Virus record (IMG/VR): IMGVR_UViG_3300027759_000468
Coordinates: 1 to 22,070 of that record
Strand: one strand, 5' to 3'
Length of the DNA: 22,070 nt
Source: a virus
In this document: piece after piece, positions 1 to 7,407 of the stretch
Layout: each line of letters starts with the position of its first letter
How positions within the stretch are numbered: position 1 is the stretch's first letter
Program-made: the position numbers and the translations under genes
Notes under the pieces: generated by a model
Seen by the model: the letters and a program-made list of their open reading frames with translations, nothing else
What the model was told of the DNA's origin: nothing
Databases searched by the model: none

Positions 1-2
1 CG

Positions 3-725
3 GTCAAAATGGACTCGGCCAACGAGAACGTCGCCATGGCAATCGGTCAAGGTGCCTACGCCTACCCCGAGCAGGACCATCTTGGCCATATTCAGGCCCA
101 CTTGGACTTTGCCAAGAGTCCAATCTTTGGCGGCAACCCTATTATTGCGCCAACATACCTGCCTAAGGCGGTTGAGCACATCAAACAACACATCGTGCTC
201 TGGTATTTAAACCGCATGACGGGCTACGTTCAGAAGGCCATGGGCCAGAAACTGCAAGACTATGACTTGCAAAAAGATCCCAAGGCGGTGGACAAGCTGT
301 TTGCCTTGGCCTCGCAGCACGTTGAGATGGACGCCGACGAGACGCTCAAGGGCATCATGCCAATCATCCAGCAGTTGGTGCAGAACCTGCAAAAGTTCAA
401 ACCGCAGCCACAGATGACACCGGACACCAAGGTCCTGCTGGACACCAGCATGGCCGAGACCGAGCGCCGGGCCAAGCGCGACGAGGCAGAGATGGGCCTC
501 AAGGACAAGGCTTTGGCGGCCAAGATTGAAATTGACATGGCCAAGCTGCAGCAAGACCAAAAGGAAGCCATGGAGGACCTGCAACTCAAGCTGGCCATTG
601 CTATTGGCGACCGAGACATGAAAGAACGCATCGAAACAGCCCGCTTAACACGCGATGCGGCAAAGCTCAATTTTGAGCAAGTCAAGGCTGAACCAACCCA
701 AGGAGTTAACTATGGCAACCAGTGA
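3..725 (+). CDS. Portal protein, C-terminal part (5' truncated)
   Basis: The reading frame is open from the first bases of the window (codons at 3-8 precede the first ATG at 9), so this is the end of a gene that begins upstream. The visible 238 residues start with a mixed region, followed from about residue 140 by a long charged, Ala/Lys/Glu-rich segment with heptad-like spacing, which should form a helical coiled coil. Large podovirus portals often end in such a helical barrel or tail. The position just upstream of the scaffolding and capsid genes also fits a portal. No catalytic motif is expected. The call rests on context and C-terminal character rather than a diagnostic motif, because the portal core is outside the window. 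The 3' end overlaps the next gene by 14 nt. Confidence 0.6.
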   Translation, partial: VKMDSANENVAMAIGQGAYAYPEQDHLGHIQAHLDFAKSPIFGGNPIIAPTYLPKAVEHIKQHIVLWYLNRMTGYVQKAMGQKLQDYDLQKDPKAVDKLFALASQHVEMDADETLKGIMPIIQQLVQNLQKFKPQPQMTPDTKVLLDTSMAETERRAKRDEAEMGLKDKALAAKIEIDMAKLQQDQKEAMEDLQLKLAIAIGDRDMKERIETARLTRDAAKLNFEQVKAEPTQGVNYGNQ

Positions 726-858
726 TCAGGAACAAAAGAGTGTGCAGGTCCCCCAGCACAAACGCATGGCTATGGGCGAAAAGCTTGATGGCCAGAGCAT
801 GAAGGGGTCTACCCCAACCAAACAGTCAGGAGGCCTGTCACAAGCTAAGAAAAAATGA
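712..858 (+). CDS. Small basic hypothetical protein (48 aa)
   Basis: A 48-residue protein starting MATSDQEQ and ending QAKKK. The start at 712 is chosen because an AAGGAG ribosome-binding site lies at 700-705; longer in-frame starts would run further into the portal gene without one. It overlaps the portal end by 14 nt and the next start by 4 nt (ATGA at 855-858), which suggests translational coupling. It is rich in Lys, Gln, Ser and Gly, with no membrane segment or recognisable domain. Its function is unknown; a small virion or assembly accessory is possible from position only. Confidence 0.65.
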   Translation: MATSDQEQKSVQVPQHKRMAMGEKLDGQSMKGSTPTKQSGGLSQAKKK

Positions 859-1037
859 GAACCCTATCCGACTTGATCGGCGGAATTAAGGCTCGTCAGG
901 CTGAAATAGCCTCGTCCCTCGTTGCTGGTAATGCGACGAACTGGGAGTCTTACACCCGACTGGTCGGCCACAACGCGGGCCTGCAAGAGGCCCTCGAAAT
1001 TCTAAATAATCTGATGAAAGAAGATGAAAATGAGTAA
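855..1037 (+). CDS. Small conserved-type phage protein (60 aa)
   Basis: A 60-residue, mostly helical-looking protein that begins MRTLSDLIGGIKARQ and ends in an acidic tail (KEDENE). The start codon overlaps the previous stop (ATGA), and the end overlaps the beginning of the GroES-like gene, so it sits in a tightly coupled run of small genes between portal and scaffold. Compact composition, good start context and tiling with its neighbours argue that it is real. No domain is recognised, and no function is assigned. Confidence 0.65.
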   Translation: MRTLSDLIGGIKARQAEIASSLVAGNATNWESYTRLVGHNAGLQEALEILNNLMKEDENE

Positions 1038-1461
1038 CCCGGTAGCTTCTAACGAAGCTGAGATGGCTTGGGCATTTCCGAGCGTAGATCCCGGTGCAAA
1101 ACCTCTTGGCGGACGTATTTTGGTACAACTCCGTCGTTCAAAAAAGGCAACAACTGCATCCGGAATTATTTTGGTCGAAGAAACCAAGGAAACCGAAAAA
1201 TGGCAAAACATGGTGGCAAAAGTCATCGCAATTGGACCATTGGCATTCAAACATCGTGACACGATGGCATCTTGGCCAGAGGGATCTTGGTGCTCAGTGG
1301 GTGACTACATCCGCGTACCCAAGTGGGGCGGAGATCGTTGGGAGGTTAAGGTCCCCGGCGAGGACTCGCAAGAAGACGCCTCCCTGTTCATGGTCCTCAA
1401 CGACCACGAAGTTATCGCCCAGCTCACGGGTGACCCTCTTAAAGTGAGGGCTTTCCTATGA
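1030..1461 (+). CDS. GroES-like co-chaperonin
   Basis: The protein (143 aa from 1030) matches the Cpn10 layout. An early strand reads LGGRILVQL, followed by a mobile-loop-like segment (TTASGIILVEE) whose Ile-Ile-Leu tripeptide corresponds to the Ile-Val-Leu that contacts GroEL. Then come a strand resembling the GroES KVxAxGxG region (MVAKVIAIGP), a VGDYIRVP segment matching VGDxVxF, and a closing strand (FMVLNDHEVIAQL) like the GroES end that carries the DILA motif. Phage co-chaperonins such as T4 gp31 replace host GroES and enlarge the folding cage for capsid protein. Here the gene is three genes upstream of the capsid gene, a fitting place. It is longer than bacterial GroES (about 97 aa), with an N-terminal extension of roughly 25 residues and an insert before the last strand. 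A start at 1024 is also possible; 1030 has better spacing from GAAAGAAG (1016-1023). Confidence 0.85.
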   Translation: MSNPVASNEAEMAWAFPSVDPGAKPLGGRILVQLRRSKKATTASGIILVEETKETEKWQNMVAKVIAIGPLAFKHRDTMASWPEGSWCSVGDYIRVPKWGGDRWEVKVPGEDSQEDASLFMVLNDHEVIAQLTGDPLKVRAFL

Positions 1462-2387
1462 CTACCGAAGAAAAAACTGAAGATCTCAATGTCGTTGAGG
1501 AACAAGACGGCTCAGTCACCGTTGATTTGCCTGACCATTTAGCTGATCAAATTGACAACAGGTCCGACAGCAATGCTGATGACGCCGGTGACGTTGACCA
1601 TCCTGACGACTCTGACGCAGTCCGTGAGGCCCGCCGTAACCGCCGCCGAGCCAAAAAGGACTACATCAAGCGCACCAACGAGGAGAAGGACCAGCGCCTT
1701 GGCCTGCTGCAGCGCCAGAATCAGGAGCTGATGGAACGTCTGTCCGTTGTGGAGCGCAAAACCCACGGCGCGGACATGGCACGCTACGACAAGGCCATAG
1801 AGGACGAGCAGTACCGCCTGCGGTACGCCCAAGGGAAGATGAAGGAGGCCACGGACAACTCCGATGGGGATGCGTTTACCAAGGCTCAGGAACTCTGGTA
1901 CGACACCCGTCGAAAGCTGGAGGCGATGAACAACTACAAGGAGCAGGTTGCCAGAGCCGGCTCAACGGAATCAGCCCCGGCCAACCCCAAACTGGTGCGT
2001 TTGGCCAACGACTGGATGGAACGAAACTCTTGGTACGACCCGGATGCCGGGGACGAGGACACCCAGATCGCCAAAGTTATTGACAATCGCCTTGTTGCCG
2101 AGGGTTGGGACCCGGCCAACAAAGATTATTGGGATGAACTTGACAACCGCTTGCAAAAGCGCTTGCCTCACCGTTATACTAGAGATACTGGCGAGAATTC
2201 CAGAAGGAGTCCCCGAAGTGTGGTCACAGGTTCAAGTCGTGAGTCTAGTCGCGTTAATGGCAGCCAATTTGTTTTGGAACCTGAACAGGTTCGAGCAATG
2301 AAAGATGCCGGTTTTTGGGATGACCCCGAAAAGCGTAACAAGATGATTAAGCGATATGCAATCGAAGCCCGCAACAGAAGGAACTAA
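1458..2387 (+). CDS. Scaffolding-type protein
   Basis: A 309-residue protein, translationally coupled to the GroES-like gene by an ATGA overlap at 1458. Residues 1-53 are very acidic (many Asp and Glu), residues 55-72 are an Arg/Lys-rich patch (REARRNRRRAKKDY), and residues 73-170 have a coiled-coil character. The C-terminal 45 residues form a probable basic helical pair ending EARNRRN. An acidic N-terminus, a coiled-coil middle and a basic helical C-terminus that binds capsid protein are typical of internal scaffolding proteins of podoviruses such as P22. Position between portal and capsid supports the call. No protease motif is visible, so removal of the scaffold by cleavage is not indicated here. 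The assignment is by architecture and context, not by a conserved motif. Confidence 0.7.
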   Translation: MTTEEKTEDLNVVEEQDGSVTVDLPDHLADQIDNRSDSNADDAGDVDHPDDSDAVREARRNRRRAKKDYIKRTNEEKDQRLGLLQRQNQELMERLSVVERKTHGADMARYDKAIEDEQYRLRYAQGKMKEATDNSDGDAFTKAQELWYDTRRKLEAMNNYKEQVARAGSTESAPANPKLVRLANDWMERNSWYDPDAGDEDTQIAKVIDNRLVAEGWDPANKDYWDELDNRLQKRLPHRYTRDTGENSRRSPRSVVTGSSRESSRVNGSQFVLEPEQVRAMKDAGFWDDPEKRNKMIKRYAIEARNRRN

Positions 2388-2392
2388 ACATT

Positions 2393-2935
2393 ATGGATGC
2401 TCGTCTCAAAAAAACCCTCAACGCAGGTGGCCGTGAAAGCCGATCTTCACAAGATTTATCACGAGCCGCTCCCGAAGAGGAGTTCATTTCAAAGCAGGAA
2501 CGTCGCAAGATGTGGAGCGATGAATGGACACAAAGTGCGCTGCCGAAGGTTCCGGATATTCCGGGATGGCATCTTTGCTGGTTATCAACCACCAATGGCT
2601 ACGACAGTATCGATAAGCGGATGCGACTGGGTTATGTTCCCGTGAGAGCGGAAGAATTACCCGGATTTGACAATTACCGCGTAAAGGCTGGCGAAGACAT
2701 AGGTTTTATCGCGTGCAATGAGATGCGCCTGTATAAACTTCCAATGGACGTTTATCAGGAGGTCATGCTTCAAATGCACCATGAGGCACCCAAGGAGGAG
2801 GCGGACAAAGTCCAAGTCCAAGTTGATCAGCTTCAGGGCAACCGCGATAGCTCAGGCAAGAGTCTGGGAAGTGTTGAAGGTGAAGGCTTTGGCAATTTGA
2901 ACCGAAACGTCCAAACGCCCGTGTTTTACGGGTGA
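2393..2935 (+). CDS. Hypothetical protein between scaffold and capsid genes (180 aa)
   Basis: A 180-residue protein with start at 2393 preceded by AAGGA at 2378-2382. Residues 45-125 look like a compact mixed alpha/beta domain with many aromatics (IPGWHLCWLSTTNGYDS, then GYVPVRAEELPGFDNY). The C-terminal 55 residues are polar, Gln/Gly/Ser-rich and probably disordered, ending in TPVFYG. It lies between scaffolding and virion protein genes and is likely a head-assembly or minor virion component, but no family can be named with confidence. The gene is in step with its neighbours (5-nt gap upstream, 22 nt downstream) and uses similar codons. Confidence 0.7.
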   Translation: MDARLKKTLNAGGRESRSSQDLSRAAPEEEFISKQERRKMWSDEWTQSALPKVPDIPGWHLCWLSTTNGYDSIDKRMRLGYVPVRAEELPGFDNYRVKAGEDIGFIACNEMRLYKLPMDVYQEVMLQMHHEAPKEEADKVQVQVDQLQGNRDSSGKSLGSVEGEGFGNLNRNVQTPVFYG

Positions 2936-2957
2936 GGACTTAACAAAGGAGTTAGAT

Positions 2958-3530
2958 ATGAGTGCAACCTCTGCTCCGTTCGGCCTGCGTCCTTCGTTCC
3001 ACCCATCGGGTCTGGATCGCGCTGTGGCGCTTGCTGGCGGTATTGCCTCCGGTTATTCAACCGGAATTCTGAAAGGCCAACCTGTGGCCCTTAACACGTC
3101 TGGAAACATCATTGCTGCTACTGCCGGCAGCGCCTACCAAGGCGCTTTTGCTGGTCATGAGTACACTGATACAACCGGCCGTCGTATTGTCAGCAACCAA
3201 TGGACCGCAAACACTGCGTACCAAACTGGTTCTGAAGTGACCTACTACTACTCTGACCCGAATATCGTTTACGACATTCAAGCAGACGGTAGCTTGGCTC
3301 AAACCTCGATTGGCGATCAAGCAAACTTTACGAACATCTCCGCTGGTTCTACGACCATTGGACTGTCGCAATGCACGATCTCCACCACCCTTGCGGGGTC
3401 AAGCGCGGTCGGTGATATGCGTATCATCGGTCTTTCTAACGGCGTTGACAACGCTTGGGGCGATGCTTACACGGTTGTGCAAGTACAAGTCTCGCGCAGT
3501 CAGTTCGTTGCAACCATTAACGCCATCTAA
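2958..3530 (+). CDS. Small virion protein, candidate capsid decoration protein
   Basis: A 190-residue protein with a good ribosome-binding site (AAAGGAG just upstream). It begins SATSAPFGLRPSFHPSGLDR and continues as an almost cysteine-free, Gly/Ala/Thr/Ser-rich, beta-strand-rich chain with no membrane segment. It lies directly before the major capsid gene, where many phages place a decoration or head-stabilising protein. A segment near residues 120-165 (ISAGSTTIGLSQCTISTT...) has the simple Thr/Ser/Gly strand character seen in virion surface proteins. Function as decoration protein is inferred from size, composition and position; another minor head role is possible. Confidence 0.6.
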   Translation: MSATSAPFGLRPSFHPSGLDRAVALAGGIASGYSTGILKGQPVALNTSGNIIAATAGSAYQGAFAGHEYTDTTGRRIVSNQWTANTAYQTGSEVTYYYSDPNIVYDIQADGSLAQTSIGDQANFTNISAGSTTIGLSQCTISTTLAGSSAVGDMRIIGLSNGVDNAWGDAYTVVQVQVSRSQFVATINAI

Positions 3531-3541
3531 GGAGTCCAATC

Positions 3542-4456
3542 ATGGCAGCACCAATGCGCAGTACGGACTTTAGAAGCATCGTTGAACCAATAATGAACGA
3601 GTGCTTCGATGGAGTCTATGACCAACGTACCGATGAATGGTCACGGGTTTTCCGTGAGCAGGACGGTATTCCCCGCAACTACCACGAAGAACCCGTCCTG
3701 TACGGTTTTGGCGCGGCTCCCCAGTTGCCTGACGGTACTCCCGTCAGCTACCAACAGGGCGGCGTGCTCTTCTTGCAGCGCTATATTTACAACGTGTATG
3801 GCTTGGCCTTCGCGTTGACTAAAGTGCTGGTTGAAGACGGCGACCACATCCGTATCGGGCAGGTTTATGCTCGTCACTTGGCTCAGTCTCTGATCGAGAC
3901 GAAAGAGACTCTGTGCGCGAACATCCTGAACCGTGCGTTCAACTCCAGCTACCCCGGTGGCGACGGCGTGTCTTTAATTAGCACGGCCCACCCCATCGTG
4001 AACGGGACGTTCAGCAACCAGTTGGCCACGGCCGCTAACCTGAGCCAGACTTCTCTGGAACAGATGCTGATCCAAGTCCGTCAAGCTGTTGACAACAACG
4101 GCAAGAAGATCCGTCTGGTGCCCCGCCAACTGGTGGTCGCCCCGGGCAACGTCTTCCAAGCCGAAGTTCTGTTGAAGAGCGTCCTGCGCTCTGGTACAGC
4201 AAACAACGACCTGAACCCTGTCAAGTCTATCGGCTTGCTGGATGAGGGCGCTGCTGTTATCAGTCGTTTGACCAGCGCTACCGCGTTCTGGGTCCAGACC
4301 GACGCTCCAGAGGGCATGAAGCTCATGATGCGTCGTAAACTGGAGAAGACTATGGAGGGCGACTTCGAGACCGACTCCATGCGCTACAAGGCCACCGAGC
4401 GTTACATCCCCGGGTTCACCGACCCGCGTGCAATGTACGGTACACCCGGCGTGTAA
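3542..4456 (+). CDS. Major capsid protein
   Basis: A 304-residue protein with a strong ribosome-binding site (AAGGAG ending just before the start) and a strong terminator immediately after the stop. Both fit a highly expressed major virion protein. Features seen in HK97-fold capsid proteins of the Mu gpT-like type include a helical region about residues 90-130 (the long spine helix area; AQSLIETKETLCANIL), a loop with STAHP near residue 142, the strand RLVPRQLVVAPGN and the following LLKSVLRS helix, and a late strand pattern (TAFWVQTDAPEGMKLMMRRKLE) leading to a short C-terminus. Homology to this fold is judged by eye. Scaffold and GroES-like genes upstream agree with the role. No maturation protease or N-terminal delta domain is evident. 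Confidence 0.8.
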   Translation: MAAPMRSTDFRSIVEPIMNECFDGVYDQRTDEWSRVFREQDGIPRNYHEEPVLYGFGAAPQLPDGTPVSYQQGGVLFLQRYIYNVYGLAFALTKVLVEDGDHIRIGQVYARHLAQSLIETKETLCANILNRAFNSSYPGGDGVSLISTAHPIVNGTFSNQLATAANLSQTSLEQMLIQVRQAVDNNGKKIRLVPRQLVVAPGNVFQAEVLLKSVLRSGTANNDLNPVKSIGLLDEGAAVISRLTSATAFWVQTDAPEGMKLMMRRKLEKTMEGDFETDSMRYKATERYIPGFTDPRAMYGTPGV

Positions 4457-4462
4457 AGTGAC

Positions 4463-4493
4463 AAGGGCTGGTCTAAAAAGCCAGCCCTTTTTT
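4463..4493 (+). terminator. Strong intrinsic terminator after the capsid gene
   Basis: A perfect 9-bp inverted repeat, AAGGGCTGG (4463-4471) and CCAGCCCTT (4481-4489), with a 9-nt loop, is followed by a run of T (4488-4493). It begins 7 nt after the capsid stop codon. Such a placement lets the capsid transcript end (or be protected at its 3' end) and lowers expression of the genes downstream. Confidence 0.9.
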
Positions 4494-4530
4494 GTTAAAC
4501 CTGATCAAGCTTTTCAAGGAGAAGATCAAA

Positions 4531-5493
4531 ATGCCTCAATTTTCTGATGACCTATTCTTAGGCCCAGCCCAAACTTACATGGGCACGGGTATTCGCCCGT
4601 ATACGACCATATTCACTGGTTCAATGGCGACCACGGTACTGACCGTGACTGCGCTATTGCAGGGCGCACCAATTGTCGTGGGTATGTATGTTGACGGCTC
4701 CAGCGTGACCGACGGCACCTACATCACTGGCTACGGGACCGGAACTGGTGGGACTGGTACATACACCATCAACCAATCAGTTACCGCCTCCAGCACCACA
4801 ATGTATGCTCATGGCAACATTGCATTTGATGATCCATCTCCAATGGAGTTAGGTATTGGACCACTTGGTCGCGTGTACGTTTGGGACGTCATGCCTCAAG
4901 CCGCTGTTACCAACAACATTGCCGCATCTCAAACCGCTGCTGCCGCAGGCGCTGTAACTTTGACTGCTGGTACTTCGGCCAAGTCTGTTGTTCTCAACAC
5001 TGGCGCGACCGTGATCCAATTGGATTGCCCCCGCGCTGTAAAGGTAAACTGCTCTACCACCGCCCGTGCATTTACCGTTAGTGGCTATGACTACTACGGG
5101 CAAGCAATGACTGAAACCATCACGGTTTCTGTTGCGGGCACTGCTGTTACTGGCAAAAAGGCGTTCTTCCAAATTTCTGGTGCGACGATTGCTGGCTCCG
5201 CAACTGCGGTGTTGATCGGTACAAGCGATGTTCTGGGCCTCCCGGTTCGCGTGTTCAACGTGGCTTATGTAAGCAGCGTCAAGAGCAACAACACACTTGC
5301 ACAAGATGCAGGTACGTTTGTCGCCGCCGATATGGCTACTGCTACGGCAACCACTGGTGACGTTCGCGGTACTTATGTACCCGCAACGGCATCGGACGGT
5401 ATTGTTCGCACCGTGATGACCATCACCCTGCCCGGTATCGCCGTCGGCCCTAACGCTACTCGCGTTGGCGCACTCGGCGTAACTCAAGCCTAA
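4531..5493 (+). CDS. Beta-rich virion protein with an inserted repeat module
   Basis: A 320-residue protein; the ATG at 4531 is chosen because AAGGAG lies at 4516-4521, rather than the TTG at 4492, which lies inside the terminator. The N-terminal region (PQFSDDLFLGPAQTYMGTG) leads to residues 30-94, a Gly/Thr-rich module whose core is TYITGYGTGTGGTGTYTINQ. It then resumes with PSPMELGIGPLGRVYVWDV and a long beta-rich domain (residues 125-320) of simple Ala/Thr/Val strands. It has the look of a virion surface or head-associated protein and lies directly after the capsid terminator. The inserted module is of a kind also seen in tail proteins of this window (see the findings). No enzymatic motif is present, and the exact role is unknown. 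Confidence 0.65.
   Translation: MPQFSDDLFLGPAQTYMGTGIRPYTTIFTGSMATTVLTVTALLQGAPIVVGMYVDGSSVTDGTYITGYGTGTGGTGTYTINQSVTASSTTMYAHGNIAFDDPSPMELGIGPLGRVYVWDVMPQAAVTNNIAASQTAAAAGAVTLTAGTSAKSVVLNTGATVIQLDCPRAVKVNCSTTARAFTVSGYDYYGQAMTETITVSVAGTAVTGKKAFFQISGATIAGSATAVLIGTSDVLGLPVRVFNVAYVSSVKSNNTLAQDAGTFVAADMATATATTGDVRGTYVPATASDGIVRTVMTITLPGIAVGPNATRVGALGVTQA
4618..4812 (+). repeat. Inserted Gly/Thr-rich beta module in virion protein
   Basis: Codes for residues 30-94 of the protein above: a hydrophobic strand (TVLTVTALL), then the pattern V-G-M-x-V-x-G-S-x-V-x-D-G-T-x-I, then GTGTGGTGTYT and a final strand ending TASSTTM. The pattern G-x-x-V-x-G-(T/S)-x-(I/V) resembles the GQxVTGTNIP modules at 17760 and 19920. 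It interrupts two segments that look like parts of one domain. The exact edges are approximate. Confidence 0.5.
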
Positions 5494-5504
5494 AGGAGAA
5501 CGAC

Positions 5505-6635
5505 ATGGGTCAATTTAAACCAATGGTCAAGATGGAGACCACCGAGCCCTCAGTTGAGCTGAAACTCAAAAAGGGTGGCAAGGTAGTCAAGAAGGCTGAC
5601 GGAGGCATGATGGGCTCGCCCATGAGCGCCGCTGGCCCTATGCCCCCTGCAATGCCTGCTCGTGGCGGCATGATAGGTGCCAACGCGCCCATGCGTCCGC
5701 CTCTGGCCATGCGTCGGCGTGCCATGCGCGGCCTACCGTCCGGTGCCGGTCCGGCCGGTCCGATTGGTGGCGCTGCTCAAATGCAACCCTCAATGCCGTC
5801 GTCAATGCCAACTCCTCCTGTCACGTCCGCCCCGATGAAAAAAGGTGGCAAAGCTGAAGGCGGCATGGAATCAAAATCCGATCAGCGCAAAGAAGAGAAA
5901 ATGGACACGGCTCAAGATAAAGCCATGCTCAAGAAAGCTTTTAAACAGCACGACATGCAAGAGCACAAGGGCGGCAAAGGCACTTCACTCAAGCTGAAGC
6001 ACGGCGGCAAGATGGCCACTGGTGGCGTAGTCAACGGCCAAGGCGGTTTTGCTACCGGCGGTGTGGTCAATGGCCAAGGCGGTTTTGCCACTGGTGGCGT
6101 TGCCAAGTCCAATGCGGGCGGTTACAAACGCGGCGGCAAAATTAAAGGCATGATGGGTGGCGGCATGGCCGGCGATGGCATGATGGGCGGCGGGATGATG
6201 GATGATGGCATGATGAATAACAGCATGTCTGCCGCTTACAAAAAAGGTGGTGCCACAAAAAAAGCCTACGCGGCGGGCGGGACTGTTAACTCAGGCCGTC
6301 CCGTCGCGATGCCTCAAGGCAACAAACGGCCTTCGCCGCCCGTGAGAATTGACCAATTGTCCGGGACTTTTAAACGTGGTGGCACGGTAAAAATGAATGG
6401 CGGCGGCTCTTCCTCTGAAAAGTTGGAAGACATGTCCAAAGGCGCTTATGACAAAGCGCCAAAGTACAGCCGTGACGTTGAGGATGCGCTGAACCCGTTG
6501 GGCATGGTGAAAGAACTTGCTAGTAAAGCAAAAAACTTTTTCATTCCCAAAAAGACTGCTGACAGCGTGACTAAGACAAAAGAGTCAGTCACCGTCACTC
6601 CCGCTAAAAAGCGTGGTGGTATGGTGAATTGCTGA
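5505..6635 (+). CDS. Lys/Gly/Met-rich low-complexity protein
   Basis: A 376-residue basic protein with a clear ribosome-binding site (AAAGGAG before 5505). It is made of recurring KKGGK, RGGK, GGMMG and Pro/Met-rich stretches: residues 28-60 and 100-125 carry KKGGK-type motifs, residues 60-110 are Pro/Met/Ala-rich, residues 170-200 hold a tandem ATGGVVNGQGGF repeat, and residues 210-240 are Met/Gly/Asp-rich. The last 90 residues are more ordinary, with SSEKLEDMSKGAYDKAPKYS and a helical stretch near DALNPLGMVKELASKAKNFF. Most of the chain is probably disordered. Abundant Lys and Gly suggest a nucleic-acid or capsid-interior contact, but this is inference. It is followed by a terminator, so it ends a transcription unit. 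Confidence 0.65.
   Translation: MGQFKPMVKMETTEPSVELKLKKGGKVVKKADGGMMGSPMSAAGPMPPAMPARGGMIGANAPMRPPLAMRRRAMRGLPSGAGPAGPIGGAAQMQPSMPSSMPTPPVTSAPMKKGGKAEGGMESKSDQRKEEKMDTAQDKAMLKKAFKQHDMQEHKGGKGTSLKLKHGGKMATGGVVNGQGGFATGGVVNGQGGFATGGVAKSNAGGYKRGGKIKGMMGGGMAGDGMMGGGMMDDGMMNNSMSAAYKKGGATKKAYAAGGTVNSGRPVAMPQGNKRPSPPVRIDQLSGTFKRGGTVKMNGGGSSSEKLEDMSKGAYDKAPKYSRDVEDALNPLGMVKELASKAKNFFIPKKTADSVTKTKESVTVTPAKKRGGMVNC
6015..6104 (+). repeat. 36-nt in-frame tandem repeat (about 2.5 copies)
   Basis: Two full 36-nt units (6015-6050 and 6051-6086), each coding ATGGVVNGQGGF, are followed by a partial third (ATGGVAK). The first two differ only at third codon positions, so the amino-acid unit is kept exactly while the DNA has begun to diverge. 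The repeat is in the reading frame of the Lys/Gly-rich gene. Confidence 0.9.
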
Positions 6636-6639
6636 GTCT

Positions 6640-6665
6640 AAGTGGGGGCTACGGCCCCTGCTTTT
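6640..6665 (+). terminator. Intrinsic terminator with UACG tetraloop
   Basis: The arms 6640-6649 and 6654-6663 can form a 10-bp stem that includes two G-U pairs, closed by a C(UACG)G tetraloop, one of the most stable RNA loops. A short T run follows (6662-6665). It begins 5 nt after the stop of the Lys/Gly-rich gene, and the next ribosome-binding site (GGAGA) comes right behind it. Confidence 0.75.
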
Positions 6666-6679
6666 AATTGGAGAAATTT

Positions 6680-7099
6680 ATGGCTATTACGGCTACATCC
6701 CAAACATTGTTTGATGGCGAACGAATTGCCATTATGAAGTTTTATGCATCAATGAGTACGACTGAAAATGAGTCTGCGGTTGCAAAAGTGACTCCTTCGG
6801 CTCTTGCTGCTTCAGCGGCTGGTGGTGCCTGTGATGCTGTGACTATTTTGAAATGCACGGCCATGACGCACGGGCTAGAGGTGCAGATGAACTGGAAAGC
6901 GACTGCGCCAGTAGTTATTGAAATAATCCCGCCCAATACGAATTACACCCAAGATTACTCAAGTTTTGGTGGGTTGTGGAACAACGCCGGGGCTGGCAAA
7001 GACGGTGTGATTACCTTCACAACTCTTGATGGTTCTGCTGGAGATGCATACACCGTGATTCTTGAAATGCAAAAGCATTACGTCAATCCTCTGGGTTAA
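6680..7099 (+). CDS. Small beta-rich phage protein of unknown function (139 aa)
   Basis: The start at 6680 is chosen over the TTG at 6668 because GGAGA stands at 6670-6674 with suitable spacing. The 139 residues begin AITATSQTLFDGERIAIMKF and continue as alternating beta-strand-like segments with few charges (CDAVTILKCTAMTHGLEVQMNW, then VVIEIIPPNTNYTQDYSSFG) and end GDAYTVILEMQKHYVNPLG. Nothing suggests an enzyme or a membrane protein; a minor virion protein is the most natural reading. It opens the transcription unit after the UACG terminator and is followed after 2 nt by the next gene. Confidence 0.65.
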   Translation: MAITATSQTLFDGERIAIMKFYASMSTTENESAVAKVTPSALAASAAGGACDAVTILKCTAMTHGLEVQMNWKATAPVVIEIIPPNTNYTQDYSSFGGLWNNAGAGKDGVITFTTLDGSAGDAYTVILEMQKHYVNPLG

Positions 7100-7101
7100 T
7101 C

Positions 7102-7407
7102 ATGCCAAGCAAGTCACCCTCACAACATCGTTTGATGACGGCGGTCGCACACAACCCGGCGTTCGCCAAGAAGGTGGGCATCCCTCAAAAGGTTGGCAAA
7201 GAGTTTGCCCGCGCTGATAAACGAATGGCTGATGGTGGTGGCGTAAACGCTGCTGGCAATTACACTAAGCCAGAGCTTAGAAAGCGTATTGTGTCAGCAG
7301 TCAAGTCTGAAGCCACGCAAGGCACGGGCGCAGGACAATGGAGCGCCAGAAAAGCGCAGCTTGTGGCCAAGCGGTATAAGGCCGCAGGTGGCGGTTATCG
7401 TGATTAA
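7102..7407 (+). CDS. Small basic phage protein (101 aa)
   Basis: A 101-residue, strongly basic protein. The N-terminal half reads KSPSQHRLMTAVAHNPAFAK followed by VGIPQKVGKEFARADK, a helical segment. The C-terminal half reads YTKPELRKRIVSAVKSEA, then GQWSARKAQLVAKRYKAAGG. Both blocks look like small conserved helical modules joined by a Gly-rich linker (ADGGGVNAAG). The gene overlaps the next one by 8 nt. High Lys/Arg content suggests binding to DNA or to an acidic partner inside the head, but no function is established from the sequence. Confidence 0.65.
   Translation: MPSKSPSQHRLMTAVAHNPAFAKKVGIPQKVGKEFARADKRMADGGGVNAAGNYTKPELRKRIVSAVKSEATQGTGAGQWSARKAQLVAKRYKAAGGGYRD

Noticed and set aside
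4492-4530. TTG start for the post-capsid gene
   Set aside because: It would begin within the terminator; the ATG at 4531 has an AAGGAG site with correct spacing.
4849-5487. A 212-codon open frame on the reverse strand
   Set aside because: It lies fully inside the virion-protein gene and is Cys/Ser/Arg/Asn-rich with no domain. It is the reverse reading of a Gly/Thr/Ala-rich gene.
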